From assembly GCA_946902875.1 (NCBI GenBank), contig OX336339.1, positions 4,030,897-4,094,896 of the forward strand: a DNA stretch of 64,000 nt, given 5' to 3'. The notes beneath the pieces are model-generated. The model had not been told where the DNA came from. It did not search any database and was given only the letters and a program-made list of their open reading frames with translations. Positions 33,065 to 43,714 of the stretch are shown here, in pieces (within the stretch, counting starts at the first letter, position 1; each line of letters opens with the position of its first letter). Position numbers and translations under genes: made by a program. Source of the stretch: Nematopogon swammerdamellus. Its lineage: Eukaryota > Arthropoda > Insecta > Lepidoptera > Adelidae.

Positions 33065-33339
33065 AATTGGAAGACGATAAACCTTCTTCCAGAAGGTTTA
33101 TCGTCTTCCTGAACGCAGCTCGGCCTTCGGCCTCGCCCTTACTTACTTCCTTTATTTGAGAAAGGTTTATCGTTTACCTGAAAGCAGCTCGGCCTTCGGC
33201 CTCGCCCTTAGTTAGTTACTTTCTTTAAGAAGGTTTATCGATTACCTGAACGCAGCTCGGCCTTCGGCCTCGCCCTTAGTTACTTACATTCTTCTTTGGA
33301 ATACGAATTTCACGCGAGCGGAGCCGCGGGCTCAGCTAG
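33065..33339 (+). mobile_element. Helitron-like tail with three array units
   Basis: Starts at a perfect hairpin (33069-33109, 19-bp stem, 3-base loop), carries three TCGGCCTTCGGCCTCGCCC units, and ends GAGCGGAGCCGCGGGCTCAG then CTAG (33336-33339) before T. Confidence 0.75.
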
Positions 33340-33344
33340 TATAA

Positions 33345-33570
33345 AATAAAAATCTAAAAACCGCCTTCAAAAATGTATGAAATAAAAAAAAAACGAACCC
33401 TACAGTTGAAGGCGGTGCTAAATCAAGCAAAAATGATGCATGAAAGAAAACATGAGTGGATGATATCCTTTGTGATTTGTGTAGCCTTTTTAGCACCGCC
33501 TTCAACTCTAGGGTTAGTTTTTTTATTTCATACATTTTTGAAGGCGGTTTTAAAATTTTTATTTTTAATA
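33345..33570. mobile_element. Fold-back element with about 65-bp inverted repeats
   Basis: The left arm has ACCGCCTTCAAAAATGTATG and ACAGTTGAAGGCGGTGCTAA; the right arm (33491-33555) is its complement. The intervening loop is about 70 bp. A partial copy follows at 33585-33735. Confidence 0.8.
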
Positions 33571-33972
33571 GTTTTTTAGTTCTACTTTTTTTAGGAAGGC
33601 GGTTTTATGTTTTTTAAAACAGTTTTTTTTATTTAATACATTTTTGAAGTCGGTTTTTAATTTTTTTTTCATGCATAATTTTTGCTTGCCTTAGCACCGC
33701 CTTCAACTCTAGGGTTCGTTTTTTTTACTATTTTAAAAAGTGGACCGATTTGCATGCGGTTTAAAAAAAAAGCTTTAAATAAAAGTTAAATTGCAAATTT
33801 AAAAAACGCCCGACCTTTAAAAAGTCAAACATAATTTCAGTTTACTTGCTTAAAGGAGTCGGGGACCGCTAAGTAAATAAAATATAAAACCTCAGAGCTG
33901 CGCGGGAATTTACTTTGCGGTCCACCGACTCCTTTAAGTAAACGGAAATTTTTTTATTTTTAAGCGTCGGTG

Positions 33973-34630
33973 TTTTTAGGTTTCCGTATCCCGTACGGAA
34001 GCCTATTACTAAGCCTCCGCTGTCTCTCTGTCCGTCCGTCCGTCCGTCCGTCTGTCTGTCCGAGGGCTGTACTGTATCTCTTGAACAGTAATAGGTAGCC
34101 CGTTGAAATTTTCACAGAATATGTGTTACTATGGCGGATATAACAACAAATAATAAAAAAAAGAAAATGTTAAAAATTAAGGGGGGCACCCATACAACAA
34201 GCGTGCGAAACATCGATTAGTCACGCTACTGAATAATAGATGGCGCCACAGGCTTTTATACATTGCATTGCTGAAAGACAAAAGATAGGTGGATATTATT
34301 GATAGCGGATAGATACGTTGATAGATTAGTGTTGATAAATTTACTTATGAGATGATAGATAATAATGTATATTTGGTACATAATATTTTGTTTTTATTCT
34401 TAACTACTGATTTTATATATTGTGTAATTTTATAACTCTGACTTGTTCCTTTAATTTTTAATTTAATTTTGAATCTTTATGACTATAAATGTTGTTTTTA
34501 AAATAATTTTTATTGTAATTTTTATTCACATGTTGACTATGCTATCATTGTGTGGCCAAAAAGTTAAATAAAGAATTTGAATATATTTGAATACGGAAAC
34601 CTCCGTGCGCGAGTAAAACTCGCACTTAAC
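33973..34630 (-). repeat. GGCTTCCG-variant repeat, expanded
   Basis: From TTTTTAGGTTTCCGTATCCC to GCGCGAGTAAAACTCGCACT. Contains (TCCG)n, the AATAGATGGCGCCACAGG block shared with 60735 and 63835, and about 300 bp of extra AT-rich sequence before the final end. Confidence 0.7.
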
Positions 34631-35167
34631 ATATTTTTTAATGTTGCCAGTTTGATTATCACAGCGAAGAAGAACTGGCAAGAAACTTCGCTGGATACTT
34701 TTTTTTACTAGTTTAATTCGGTCCAATCAATGCAATAAATCCCGAAACGGTTTTTCATCATAAGCTTTTTACCCGACTGCGCGACGCAAAGGAGGGTAAT
34801 GTGTTTTTTTCCTCTATGGGATACATGCGACTCCGCGAGTCCTAACGGTACCAAGGTCGCGAAGATATGAGTGCGTTCATCTATTGCTACGATCTCGGCT
34901 TATGTATTTACTACGAGATTGGGTCAGAAGAAAGTTCAACTTTTTCACTTTCGTTTCACTCGCATGTTTGTAAGCAGTTTGTAGGTAGGTACTCAACAAG
35001 TGGGACTAAGAATAAGTGCGCGAAAAGCCTCAGTGTCCTGTTACGCACGAGGTCTATAACGGTGGAATACCTATACGCCGAGCTGAGACAAACGGAAATG
35101 TCATCCCGTTGCCGCCGCCGCCGTCAAGATTAAGACAAAATTGTTTTTTATTACTTTATCATCATAT

Positions 35168-35537
35168 CAGCCTCGATAGCTCAGTGGTGCAGACAGTCGA
35201 CTGTCGCTATTGATGGTTAAGCAACGATGGGCCGGTCAGTACTTGGATGGGTGTCCGCTCGACAGTTGGAGGCTGACCGTGGTTCGGATTCCACGTAAAA
35301 CTGTAGGTCCCTTCCCTTCTTAACTTACTAGGTGCTAGGGTTCAAACAGCCCGGGTTGGTACCACCGCACTGAATGAAACGTCGGTCGAAACGGCTATGT
35401 AAATAGTTTGTGTTTTCCGTTCAGTTCAGTGTAGCTGGCACGACCGAAGGGAAGCACTGACATGGCGCCTAGTTGACCCGGTGTCATGGCCTGACATCAC
35501 GGATGTTGTAGGTGATGTAGCCAATCGTGTCAATTAA
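35168..35537 (+). repeat. Full-length composite SINE
   Basis: CAGCCTCGATAGCTCAGTGG, then TTAAGCAACGATGGGCCGGT and CAGTACTTGGATGGGTGTCC, then GGTTCGGATTCC, body, and 3' end GTGATGTAGCCAATCGTGTC with a worn A-tail. The tRNA-like A box, 5S-like segment and B box are in the same order as in 7328-7709. Confidence 0.9.
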
Positions 35538-35831
35538 AACAAAAACTTGATTACTTGATTACAAACATAAGTAAAATCCATCCCGGTTAAACCAGCTCTC
35601 TAATTAAAAAGAAAACGGATAAAAAATCGGTCCCTTCGTCTGGGAGCTACGCTACGATGCTACATACAGACACACAGACAGATACATAGACACACAGAAA
35701 GACCGACGGAGACGTCAAACGTTGTTTTCTCCGCGTCACGATGTAGGAAAGCTCCGCGTGATGAGGTCAACAGATGGAATTTTCTCTCAGTGAGTAAGTC
35801 GCTAGTTTTACATAATCCCCTACATACAGCT

Positions 35832-36596
35832 CAGGGGTTTTCAACCGGTGCGCCGCGAATGACATCCAGGTGTGCCGCGAATTCTAAGTAACTCATTCCA
35901 AAATTTGCATGAAAACCGCGGAAGAAAAGAGAAAGCATAATTTTTCTTCTATATAGATACCTACTCGTAGATTATCCACAATGATATTTTCTGACTGATT
36001 TAATTGAACACCTCAACAAATTAATGTGAGTTCGCATTCGCAGGGAAGTAATGAGAAAAATTTTGACATCATCGGATAAAATGAGAGTTTTCACTGATAA
36101 ATTACACATACAGCGTACAATAATTGTACGAAGTGGCCAATAGTTTTTAGGGTTCCGTAGTCAGCAAGAAACCCTTATAGTTTCGCTATGTCCGTCCGTC
36201 TGTCCGCGGCTTAGCTCAGAGACCCTTAGTACTAGAAAATTGTAAGTTGGTATGGGTATACATATTAATAACGCCGACAAAGTCGTAAAATAAAAATTTT
36301 TAAATAATTTTTTTAGGGTACCTCCCCTACGCGTAAAGTGGGGATGATTTTTTTTTCACGTCTACCCCATCGTGTGGGATGTCGTTGGATAGGTCTTTGG
36401 AAAATATTGCAGGTTTGTGAAAAACATTTTTCGATTTAGGGATCCGTTTGCGAATTATTAAGCTTTTAAGTGATAATGTTTAGTATTCTTAATTTCACAT
36501 GCTTTCTGTATGAACATAATATGTAAACGGGGTGTGCCGTGAAATTTTCGTAGACGAAAATGTCTGCCTATTAATAAAAAAGGCTGAAAAACCCTG
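35832..36596. mobile_element. hAT-like element with an inserted repeat
   Basis: CAGGGGTTTTCAACCGGTGC at the left and GGCTGAAAAACCCTG at the right form imperfect inverted repeats; GTGCGCCGCG and GGTGTGCCGTG follow inside. The flanks share only AGCT of the expected 8 bp. A separate repeat (AGGGTTCCGTAGTCAGCAAG, 36148 to about 36470) lies inside. Confidence 0.6.
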
Positions 36597-36762
36597 CCCT
36601 AGCTTTTCTCGCTCTCTCCTTCGTTTAATGTTATGTAAGCAAACACTGCACACTGCAGCCTCACACAAACGACATGGAGACCCTGCGCCTATCTATACAG
36701 GTGTTCCAGGTCGACCGAAACACCATATTATCACCACGCTATTCGTCAGCTTATAATAAGCT

Positions 36763-37064
36763 AAAAAAAAACGGGCAAGTGCGAGTCGAACTCGCGCACC
36801 AAGTTTTCCGTATCGCCATGTCATGCTCAGCGCCACACACGCCATGAAATGCTTCAAATTAGTTAAAATTCATGATTAGTTAAAATGCTTCATACTCTTT
36901 GCGGTAGATGGCGCGCATACACTTTTTAGTTTCTTTTATGGCGATCCCCGTGATTATTTTTACTTTTTCTTATTTTTATTATTATTTGTATTCTGTGTAA
37001 ACAACGGGCTACCTCTTTAGTAGTAGTAATAGAGTCCCGTACGACGGATACGGAACCCTAAAAA
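36763..37064 (+). repeat. GGTTCCG-family repeat
   Basis: Starts AAAAACGGGCAAGTGCGAGT and ends CGGATACGGAACCCTAAAAA; the microsatellite part is deleted. Confidence 0.85.
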
Positions 37065-37854
37065 TGGCCATCATATTTTTGTTTGTTTTTGCTCTATCGT
37101 AAAAATGGTAATACATACAAGCATCAAACTTGGTGTGCAAAATCTAAAGTAAAACAATACAATTATAAAAACGGGAAAATTACGTGGTGATACCTTTGAG
37201 GAAATATTATAGTACGCTAGTAGATACTCTCTTTAGGAAATACCTACATAACAGCTGTGTCATTGGCTGTGTTAGGGTTAAAATATATTTTTTTCAGTTT
37301 GCCGGTTGCGAATTTCTATGTACTTAATGTAATTATTTTTGTATTATCTTTTAATAAAATCAATATATTTGTTGTTGGTTTTTTATTTTAACAATTGTCA
37401 TTATAAATATATTTGTTGTTGGTTTTTTATTTTGCAGTTTTTGCATCAACATAAGAGGAATTTGAATAATGTTCTCTTTATTCAGGCGCCAATTTAGCGA
37501 ACACTCCTGAAAAATAAATAACTTATTCATTGGTTATTTATTTCAAACCCTACATACTTTTCTATGGTTTCATTATTTTAAAGGCATTTCAAATTCAGTC
37601 AGCCACAAAATTTAATACGTATAATTTTTGTTAGAGTTACTTATATTCTCCATTGTACTTATTACAGTAATTTATTAAACAATTTTACACATTTAAAATA
37701 ATTATTTACGTAGGTATTTGAAAAATGTCTACACCTTATCTATTTACATAGGACCTGTGTTAGAACCTCGGTTAAAACGTAGATTGCACTATTTAATATA
37801 CGGTTGTGTGTGACGAACAACAAAACATAAGTAGGTAGGTAGGTATGTACTCAC
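37065..37854. other. Low-repeat AT-rich sequence
   Basis: No gene. A 44-bp direct duplication (ATATATTTGTTGTTGGTTTT) lies at about 37362-37450. Confidence 0.5.
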
Positions 37855-38069
37855 TTTCAAAAGTGCGTTTTCGTAAATAAATATCTATCATTCACTGCTT
37901 CTAACACTTTCACCAATCTGTTCGTTCGCTTATTCTGCTGAAGTCCAAAATATATCCACGTCCTGCCAATCCAACCGCAAACACCAAATTCTAAGTCTGT
38001 GTTTCTGTTTAAAGTTTCAAATATAGAATTCGAAATTACCGCGTGCGCGCGATCGAGATCGGAATGCAA
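37855..38069 (-). other. Candidate 5' non-coding exon/promoter of ABCG gene B
   Basis: This is one of few stretches here free of recognised repeats. On the minus strand TTGTCAGTTGCATT (A at about 38069) fits the arthropod initiator TCAGTY; CG-rich sequence follows, and 215 bp later TTTTGAAA is followed by a strong donor GTGAGTAC (37854 downward). The 13443 exon of gene B begins with an acceptor, so an upstream non-coding exon is expected. The link is inference: no transcript evidence, and the 24-kb intron is long. Confidence 0.3.
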
Positions 38070-39024
38070 CTGACAATGAGCATCGCGGGACGCGTCCGTC
38101 ACATTCCACTAACATGTGCTGACTGCTACATACAACTACATACAATACAAAATAATCTATAGATACGAATGCTCACAAGCAGGGCAGCAGACCGTTTCGT
38201 TTGGTATCCAACGCGCTGTCAGCTGGTATGACGTAGGTAGATAGCGGCCGTGCAGGTAAGTAAGGTCACTGCCCTCTCACGCCTTCCCGTCAGCTAAAGA
38301 CCATGGCATTAATGGTTCTTCTTCTTTTTGCGCGATTGCGCGAAGCAAAGATGTTTTTCGAGCGTATGTACCTCTGCATGCACATATACAGAGTGTTTCA
38401 GGATGAATAGAAAAATGCTCATTATTAGAAGAAAAAAATCCTTATCACTCAAATCGAAATTCCGTTTTTTTTTTCATAAAAAAATTGCAAATTGTAATAA
38501 AAACTGGATGGACAGTGAGTATGGAGAGATTTGGCAACCGTGTTGACTAGGTCTAGGGAGTGCAATGACCTATTCAAGTCCCCTTTTTTTTTCTTTTGAT
38601 GTCATTCAAATTTAAGCGTTAAATTTGTATGTAATTTACATACATTTAGTTTCATTCTACTAGTTAAGCATGTAAATTAGTCATTTTATTTTTATTTAAT
38701 AAAAGCAGATGTTAACCGTCCACCAAATCTCGATAAAACTATTTTCACCAAAAAGCACTATCTATAACATGACCGAATCTGAGAAAAAGTTACAGAGCTT
38801 TTCGTCTTCAAATATGGACCTCTTTCGAACCATGGAGTTACGAAAACCTATCCTGAAATATTCTGTATATATCTCTCTCTCTCTGACACGTTCTGTAGCC
38901 TAAACGGCTGTTGTTGACAGACGGAGACAGACGGCGGGTCTGTGTGGATACGGAACCCTAAAAAAGAAGCTGGGTAAATAATAAAAATTTTTATGAAATC
39001 CCTCCACGTTAGCTTTAGCCCTTT
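38070..39024. other. Non-coding, partly repetitive
   Basis: CG-containing sequence to about 38330, then a repeat starting ACAGAGTGTTTCAGGATGAA (38388), then a GGTTCCG end fragment (GGATACGGAACCCTAAAAAA near 38950). No gene supported. Confidence 0.5.
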
Positions 39025-39500
39025 TTTTAACCCCCGATGCAAAATGTGTATAATTATGTATGTGTGTGTCTGTCCGTGGCATCGTACGTAGCTCCCAAAC
39101 GGATGGACCGATTTGGATGCGATTTTTTTTTATTAGAAAGCGGATTAATCGGGATAGTTCTTAGCTATGATTGTAATCAAATAATCAAGTAATTAAGTAA
39201 TCAAAAACAATAATTATAGTAAAAAGTGGACCGATTTACATGCGGTTTTTTTTTTAAAAGCTTGAAGTAAAAGTTAAATTACAAATTAAAAAAAACCCCT
39301 ACCCTTAAAAAGTCTAAAAGAATTTCCGTTGACTTATTTAAAGGAGTCGGAGGACCGCTAAATAAATAAAATATAAAAACTCAGAGAAGCGCGGGAATTT
39401 ACTTATCGGTCCCCTGACTCCTTTAAGTAGGTAACTAAGTAAACGGAAATATTTTTTTATTTTTTAAGGGTCGGAGATTTTTTTAATTTGTAATTTTTGT
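39025..39500 (-). repeat. Hairpin-bearing repeat
   Basis: Minus-strand copy of the 4870-5480 family with TAACCCCCGATGCAAAATGT, TGGACCGATTTGGATGCGAT and the stem GGAGTCGGAGGACCGCTAAA / TTATCGGTCCCCTGACTCC. Confidence 0.8.
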
Positions 39501-39713
39501 GTATTAGGTTTTGTTTGAGATAACAACGTTTGGGACGTATTCTAAAGAAACAAAGAATTGAAATAAAGTAGGTATAAAAATACATAGGTATAAACGTTAT
39601 AAGTGAGTTCAATTTTAGCACAATAGATGGCGCTGACGGCCGCGGGCGAATGCATAATGACGTTTTATTTTATGTTGACAAATGACAACCGAGAGCGTCT
39701 TGGTCTTGCGTCT

Positions 39714-40177
39714 CTTTTTTTTTATAGTTCCGTATCCGGTACGGGACCCTATTACTAAGCCTACGCCGCCGTCTGTCTGTCTGTCTGTCTGTCAGAGGGC
39801 TGTATCTCTTGAACCGTATTATATAGATATGTATTATTATGGCCGATATAACAACAAATAATAATAAAAATTAGAAAAAGTGTATGCGCGCGCGCAATCT
39901 ACCGAAAGGACTATGAAGAATTTTTACTTTTTTTTTTTTTATGGAGACTTACACGGTTTGCTACATCACCTACAACATCCGTGATGTCAGCCCATAACAC
40001 CGGGTGAACTTGGTGCCACGTCAGTGCTTCCCTTCGGTCGTGCCGGCTACTAATCATGAATTTGAACTAATATGAAGCATTTCATAAACACGCCATTGAT
40101 GGCGTTTACATGATACAGGACATGGCGATACGGAACCCACGGTGCGCGAGTTCGACTCGCACTTGGCCGGTTTTTTT
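39714..40177 (-). repeat. GGTTCCG-family repeat containing a SINE
   Basis: Both ends present. The SINE 3' end at 39929-40050 interrupts it between GAAGAATTTTTAC and TAATCATGAATTTG, so the SINE inserted after the repeat. Confidence 0.85.
39929..40050 (-). repeat. SINE 3' end nested in another repeat
   Basis: T-run then ATGGAGACTTACACGGTTTG to GGTCGTGCCGGCTAC. Strongly 5'-truncated. Confidence 0.85.
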
Positions 40178-41258
40178 CTACATTATTTAAATATGGCATT
40201 AGCCGACTAACGAGTATGCCAATGCATGTATAATAAATAAACATTCATGGTAAATAAAAATTATTATTGATTATTGAATACGCACTTTTATTTTATCTCC
40301 CAACTGTACCTGCCCAAAACTGGTGACGAATGCGGAGAAATATTAATTACAATAATATTACGGTGACGAATGCGAAGAATTAGTGCAAGAAACCGATTTT
40401 TAATACAACATTTAACCGTGACGAATGCGAAATAAATAACCCACCTAATCATCGCAACTCTTTTCTAAACCATCTCTAGCGTTTGAGTTCTAGAGGTGCT
40501 TGGATATATGAGTATTTTGCATTTTTTCCATCAGGGGCTGCTTTGAAAAATGTAGTGAGTATTTTGCATTTTTCCATCAGGGGATCACCTAGCCCTGTGG
40601 ATAGCAAAACATAAATCTAATCAACCCATCTATAAATCTATGTTCAGTACATTTCTTAAGTTAGCCGTTATGGTGAATCTATTCTCCTCATCATGTCGGC
40701 GCTTTTGTTTTCTCGACTCATATTCTCAGGGAAGACATCCACCGATCTCTTTTAAAATGGTTGCTTTTATACTTATAAAAATCTGAAGTGTCGTTAGTCG
40801 TAGTCGTAGTACCTAGCTAAGGTTGACTCACTCATCATGTGTTAGATTAATTTGTTTATTTATGTTGTACTCACCGTTCTATCAGCGAGCTCAAACATTG
40901 GAATCGTCGCGAACTCCTTTTTTTCTTTGTTCGAAGATTATTTATTTTCACCGTTTGCTCGCATGACACACCACAACAGTATTCTTTAACATCATTTAAA
41001 TTAGGAACGATAACGAACGAAATAAATAAAGGTGAAGACCACACGTGCACACAAATAAAAATAATCGTTAGCAAGCGAGTCATTTAGGTCCCACGCATGC
41101 GCGGCGTGACGCGCTGCGTCACGGGATGCGATGGGTGCTGTCATCATTACCTACGCAGTACTGTCTCTTTCACCCGCAAGTTGAAAAGAGATGACGCTGT
41201 TAAAACTATCCGTCGATTGCTTCACAAGGTGTCCTCCTGCCATAGAACAGTATTCCAG
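40178..41258. other. Non-coding; three GGTGACGAATGCG motifs
   Basis: No gene. GTGACGAATGCG occurs at about 40322, 40371 and 40429 with AT-rich spacers; GTGAGTATTTTGCATTTTTC is also repeated (40505 region and 40555). Possibly an old LTR remnant, not proven. Confidence 0.45.
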
Positions 41259-41376
41259 CAGGGCTTCCCAACCTTTTCCACAATGCGTCTACCTCAATGT
41301 GCTTAAATTTATTTGCGCCTCCTATGAGTTATATTAGGTAATTTCTAGGAACATATTTTGAGTATTTAAGATGTAA

Positions 41377-41860
41377 GGGACTCGATACAGCGCCGCGCCA
41401 TCCGTCTTGTTGGTGACCCGAAACTTACAGATGGTCTGGCTGGAGTCTCCGAGTCACAGACGATTTGTGGGTTCGCTTAGTCTGTTTTACAGACACTATC
41501 AAGGGCGCTGCTCTGTGGAACTAGCAGCCTTTATTCCCTGCCATCTTTCTCTCCCATCACCGCATGACTCGCCGCCATCTCGTCGCAGAGAGACTCGGCA
41601 CCCTTTTGTTGTTGACATTGGGCTTTTGAGAACCCATCGGTTTTCTAAATCGTTTCACACATAGCTAGGGTGTGAAACTGTCTTCCGGCGAGTGTATTTC
41701 CCGAATCCTTTAACCTGAGTGTCTTCAAACGTCGTATTAACAGGCTAGACAGCCTAACAACAGTCCGCAAATCTGTTGGCATGACACCTAACTGAGCGTG
41801 GTTTCGCGAGGAGAGGTTATTTTGGCTCTGTCGACTGCACCATTGGTCTCTCGGCACAGT
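41377..41860 (+). pseudogene. LINE C-terminal fragment
   Basis: Carries GVSESQTICGFA-type out-of-frame text and, in frame, SLSLFYRHYQGRCSVELAAF, RRRETRHPFVVDIGLLRTHR, FKRRINRLDSLTTVRKSVG and a stop after MTPN. It supplies the ancestral form of the 147-bp array at 19657-20530. Several frame breaks. Confidence 0.8.
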
Positions 41861-42209
41861 TGTTTATCAACTATTTTGGCTTACATAAAAAATATGAAAG
41901 TTATAAATGAACAAAAAGTCTGAAAAGTTTCTAAAATTCGCCGAATGGACGAAATTATGCAAACGAAAGGCGGACGGTGCGTACTTAGAATATTAAGTAG
42001 TATTCTAAGGGCACGACTAACTAATAAAAGGATAACTTATGCGTGATTTTACTTATATGTGACGAGCAAGCCGCGCGTGCGTCATAGGATGCCTACGGCC
42101 CCTCCGCTCGGCGCGCACCCGCACGCCCCGCCTCGCCGCCAGAGATCGACACGGCGCCCCACCACGGCGCCGCCACGCCGCTGCACACGACACTACGGAG
42201 CGGCGCGGA

Positions 42210-42243
42210 TATAAATAGGCTCGCGGCGAGACGAATAGTCAGT
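42210..42243 (+). promoter_or_regulatory. LTR core promoter (TATA + initiator)
   Basis: TATAAATA plus TCAGT about 31 bp apart, the standard insect RNA polymerase II core promoter arrangement. The 3' LTR has the same at 47555-47588. Confidence 0.8.
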
Positions 42244-42288
42244 TGAGCTCGGATAGCGAGCTCGGCCGGGTCTCCGGTTCACTGTAGT

Positions 42289-42581
42289 GGTGTGGGTTTC
42301 CGCATGCTTAGTGAATCGTAGACCTCCACTAGCAGCTGGTGTGGGTTACCGCATGGCTGTCGGTGTCAACGGATCCTTGTCTGGTGTGGGTTACCGCATG
42401 GACTCGGATCTGGTATAGGAAGGTACTCGAACCTGGTGTGGGTCTCCGCATGGGCTAGAGCCACCTGACTGAATAGGTAGGAATTTAACAGGACCAGCCC
42501 GGTGTGGGTTACCGCATAGGCTGGGACTAGATAGGTAGGCAGGACTTTAAACAGGGTCAGCCTGGTGTGGGTTACCGCATG
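42289..42581 (+). repeat. Six-copy 18-bp motif in the LTR leader
   Basis: GGTGTGGGTTACCGCATG or a one- or two-base variant at 42289, 42338, 42383, 42435, 42501 and 42564, spaced 45-66 bp, all in one orientation. It lies downstream of the inferred start site, so within the transcribed leader. The 3' LTR repeats it. Confidence 0.95.
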
Positions 42582-42767
42582 GGCTGGCACTGGATAGGGA
42601 GGCAGGGATATAATTAAGAAAGTAATATATATAAAGGAATAGGCAAATAAATACATCACTTAGGTAACCACTGTTTTATTCAATCTCCATCTAGGAAAGG
42701 ACCCTTAGTAGCGTTCCCGACAAATAGGAAACATTTAGGTACACGGGGAACAACGCTACGTCACATT

Positions 42768-42780
42768 TGGCGCCCGAACA
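42768..42780 (+). promoter_or_regulatory. Primer binding site, tRNA-Lys-like
   Basis: TGGCGCCCGAACA begins two bases after the LTR. It is complementary to the 3' end of the lysine tRNA used by many retroelements (a TGG start pairs with the CCA tail). Confidence 0.85.
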
Positions 42781-42790
42781 AAAATACAAA

Positions 42791-43714
42791 ATGGCGACTT
42801 TAAAATTAGCGACAGTTTACGAAATGAAAAAGGAAGACTTGGTACAAAAAATGGAAGAGTCCGGACTAAAAACGGACGGTACCGTAGACGAATTAAGAAA
42901 ACGTTTCGTTAACTATTTAAAGTCACAAAAAGAAGTGTTGCCAATGGCGAACGAAGAGCCAAGTGCAACTAACAGCTTCGAAACTGTAAGAAAATGGAAC
43001 TTACAGTTTGATGGAAGTAAAGGAAGCATAGAATTCTTAGAAAGAATAATTGAATTACAATGTAGCTATGGAATAACGAAACATCAACTTCTAGTTGCAT
43101 TGCCTCTATTACTTAAGGACAAGGCACAACTATGGTACCGAAACAATAAAGACGAATGGGAAAATTGGGAGGACTGCGAAAGAAGCTTCAAACTGTTCTA
43201 CTTCCCGCCAAAATACGAAGAAAGCTTAGAAGAAGAAATCCAAGCACGAAAACAAAAACCGAAAGAAAAATTTACAGACTATGTCACCTCTTTACAGACA
43301 TTAATTAGAAGATCAGGAAATATGTCTCAAGCGGAACAACTAGCGAGAATATACAAGAATATGAGCGGCGACTATAAAATGTATATTAAAACCACCGACG
43401 TCTCTAGCATAACACAACTCATGAAATTAGCGCACGAATTTGAAGAAATTCAGACAGAGAAATTACAGTCAGAAAAAAAGACATACTCATATTCGTCCAA
43501 CCAAGAAGTCAATAGAAACTACGATCCACTAACATGTTGTTGGCGATGCAGTCAACGGGGACACAAACGTTGGGAATGCCAAAGAAATCCGATAAAGTTC
43601 TGTAGTCAGTGTGGAAAAATTGGGGTAAACAGAACAGATTGCTGTATCAAAAGAACGGAAAACTGTCGGCCTGTTGCGAGCCCGAGCAACGAGAACAGGA
43701 AAAGGGCAGAATAA
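42791..43714 (+). CDS. gag: Gag polyprotein
   Basis: 307 residues from the ATG at 42791; an earlier in-frame TTG would overlap the PBS and is unlikely. Gag builds the intracellular particle that packages the RNA. Residues about 5-45 (LATVYEMKKEDLVQKMEESG ... ELRKRFVNYL) look like a SAP-type helix-extension-helix. About 60-220 is the capsid-like retrotransposon gag domain, with LLLKDKAQLWYRN and the YFPPKYEE...KPKEKFTDYV text. A zinc knuckle CWRCSQRGHKRWEC (250-263) fits CX2CX4HX4C; the next, CSQCGKIGVNRTDC (271-284), has Val where His is expected. It overlaps pol by about 109 nt in a different frame. Confidence 0.95.
   Translation: MATLKLATVYEMKKEDLVQKMEESGLKTDGTVDELRKRFVNYLKSQKEVLPMANEEPSATNSFETVRKWNLQFDGSKGSIEFLERIIELQCSYGITKHQLLVALPLLLKDKAQLWYRNNKDEWENWEDCERSFKLFYFPPKYEESLEEEIQARKQKPKEKFTDYVTSLQTLIRRSGNMSQAEQLARIYKNMSGDYKMYIKTTDVSSITQLMKLAHEFEEIQTEKLQSEKKTYSYSSNQEVNRNYDPLTCCWRCSQRGHKRWECQRNPIKFCSQCGKIGVNRTDCCIKRTENCRPVASPSNENRKRAE

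Larger units (their letters stand above)
42058..42765 (+). repeat. 5' LTR
   Basis: 708 bp, TG...CA. U3 is very CG-rich. TATAAATA at 42210-42217 and an arthropod initiator TCAGT at 42239-42243 are spaced about 31 bp, so R should start near 42241. Six copies of an 18-bp motif follow. AATAAA at 42646-42651 is the likely polyadenylation signal. Confidence 0.97.

Noticed and set aside
42366..42659. 97-codon antisense ORF in both LTRs
   Set aside because: Shadow of the repeated leader motif; its His-Thr repeats reflect the 18-bp motif.
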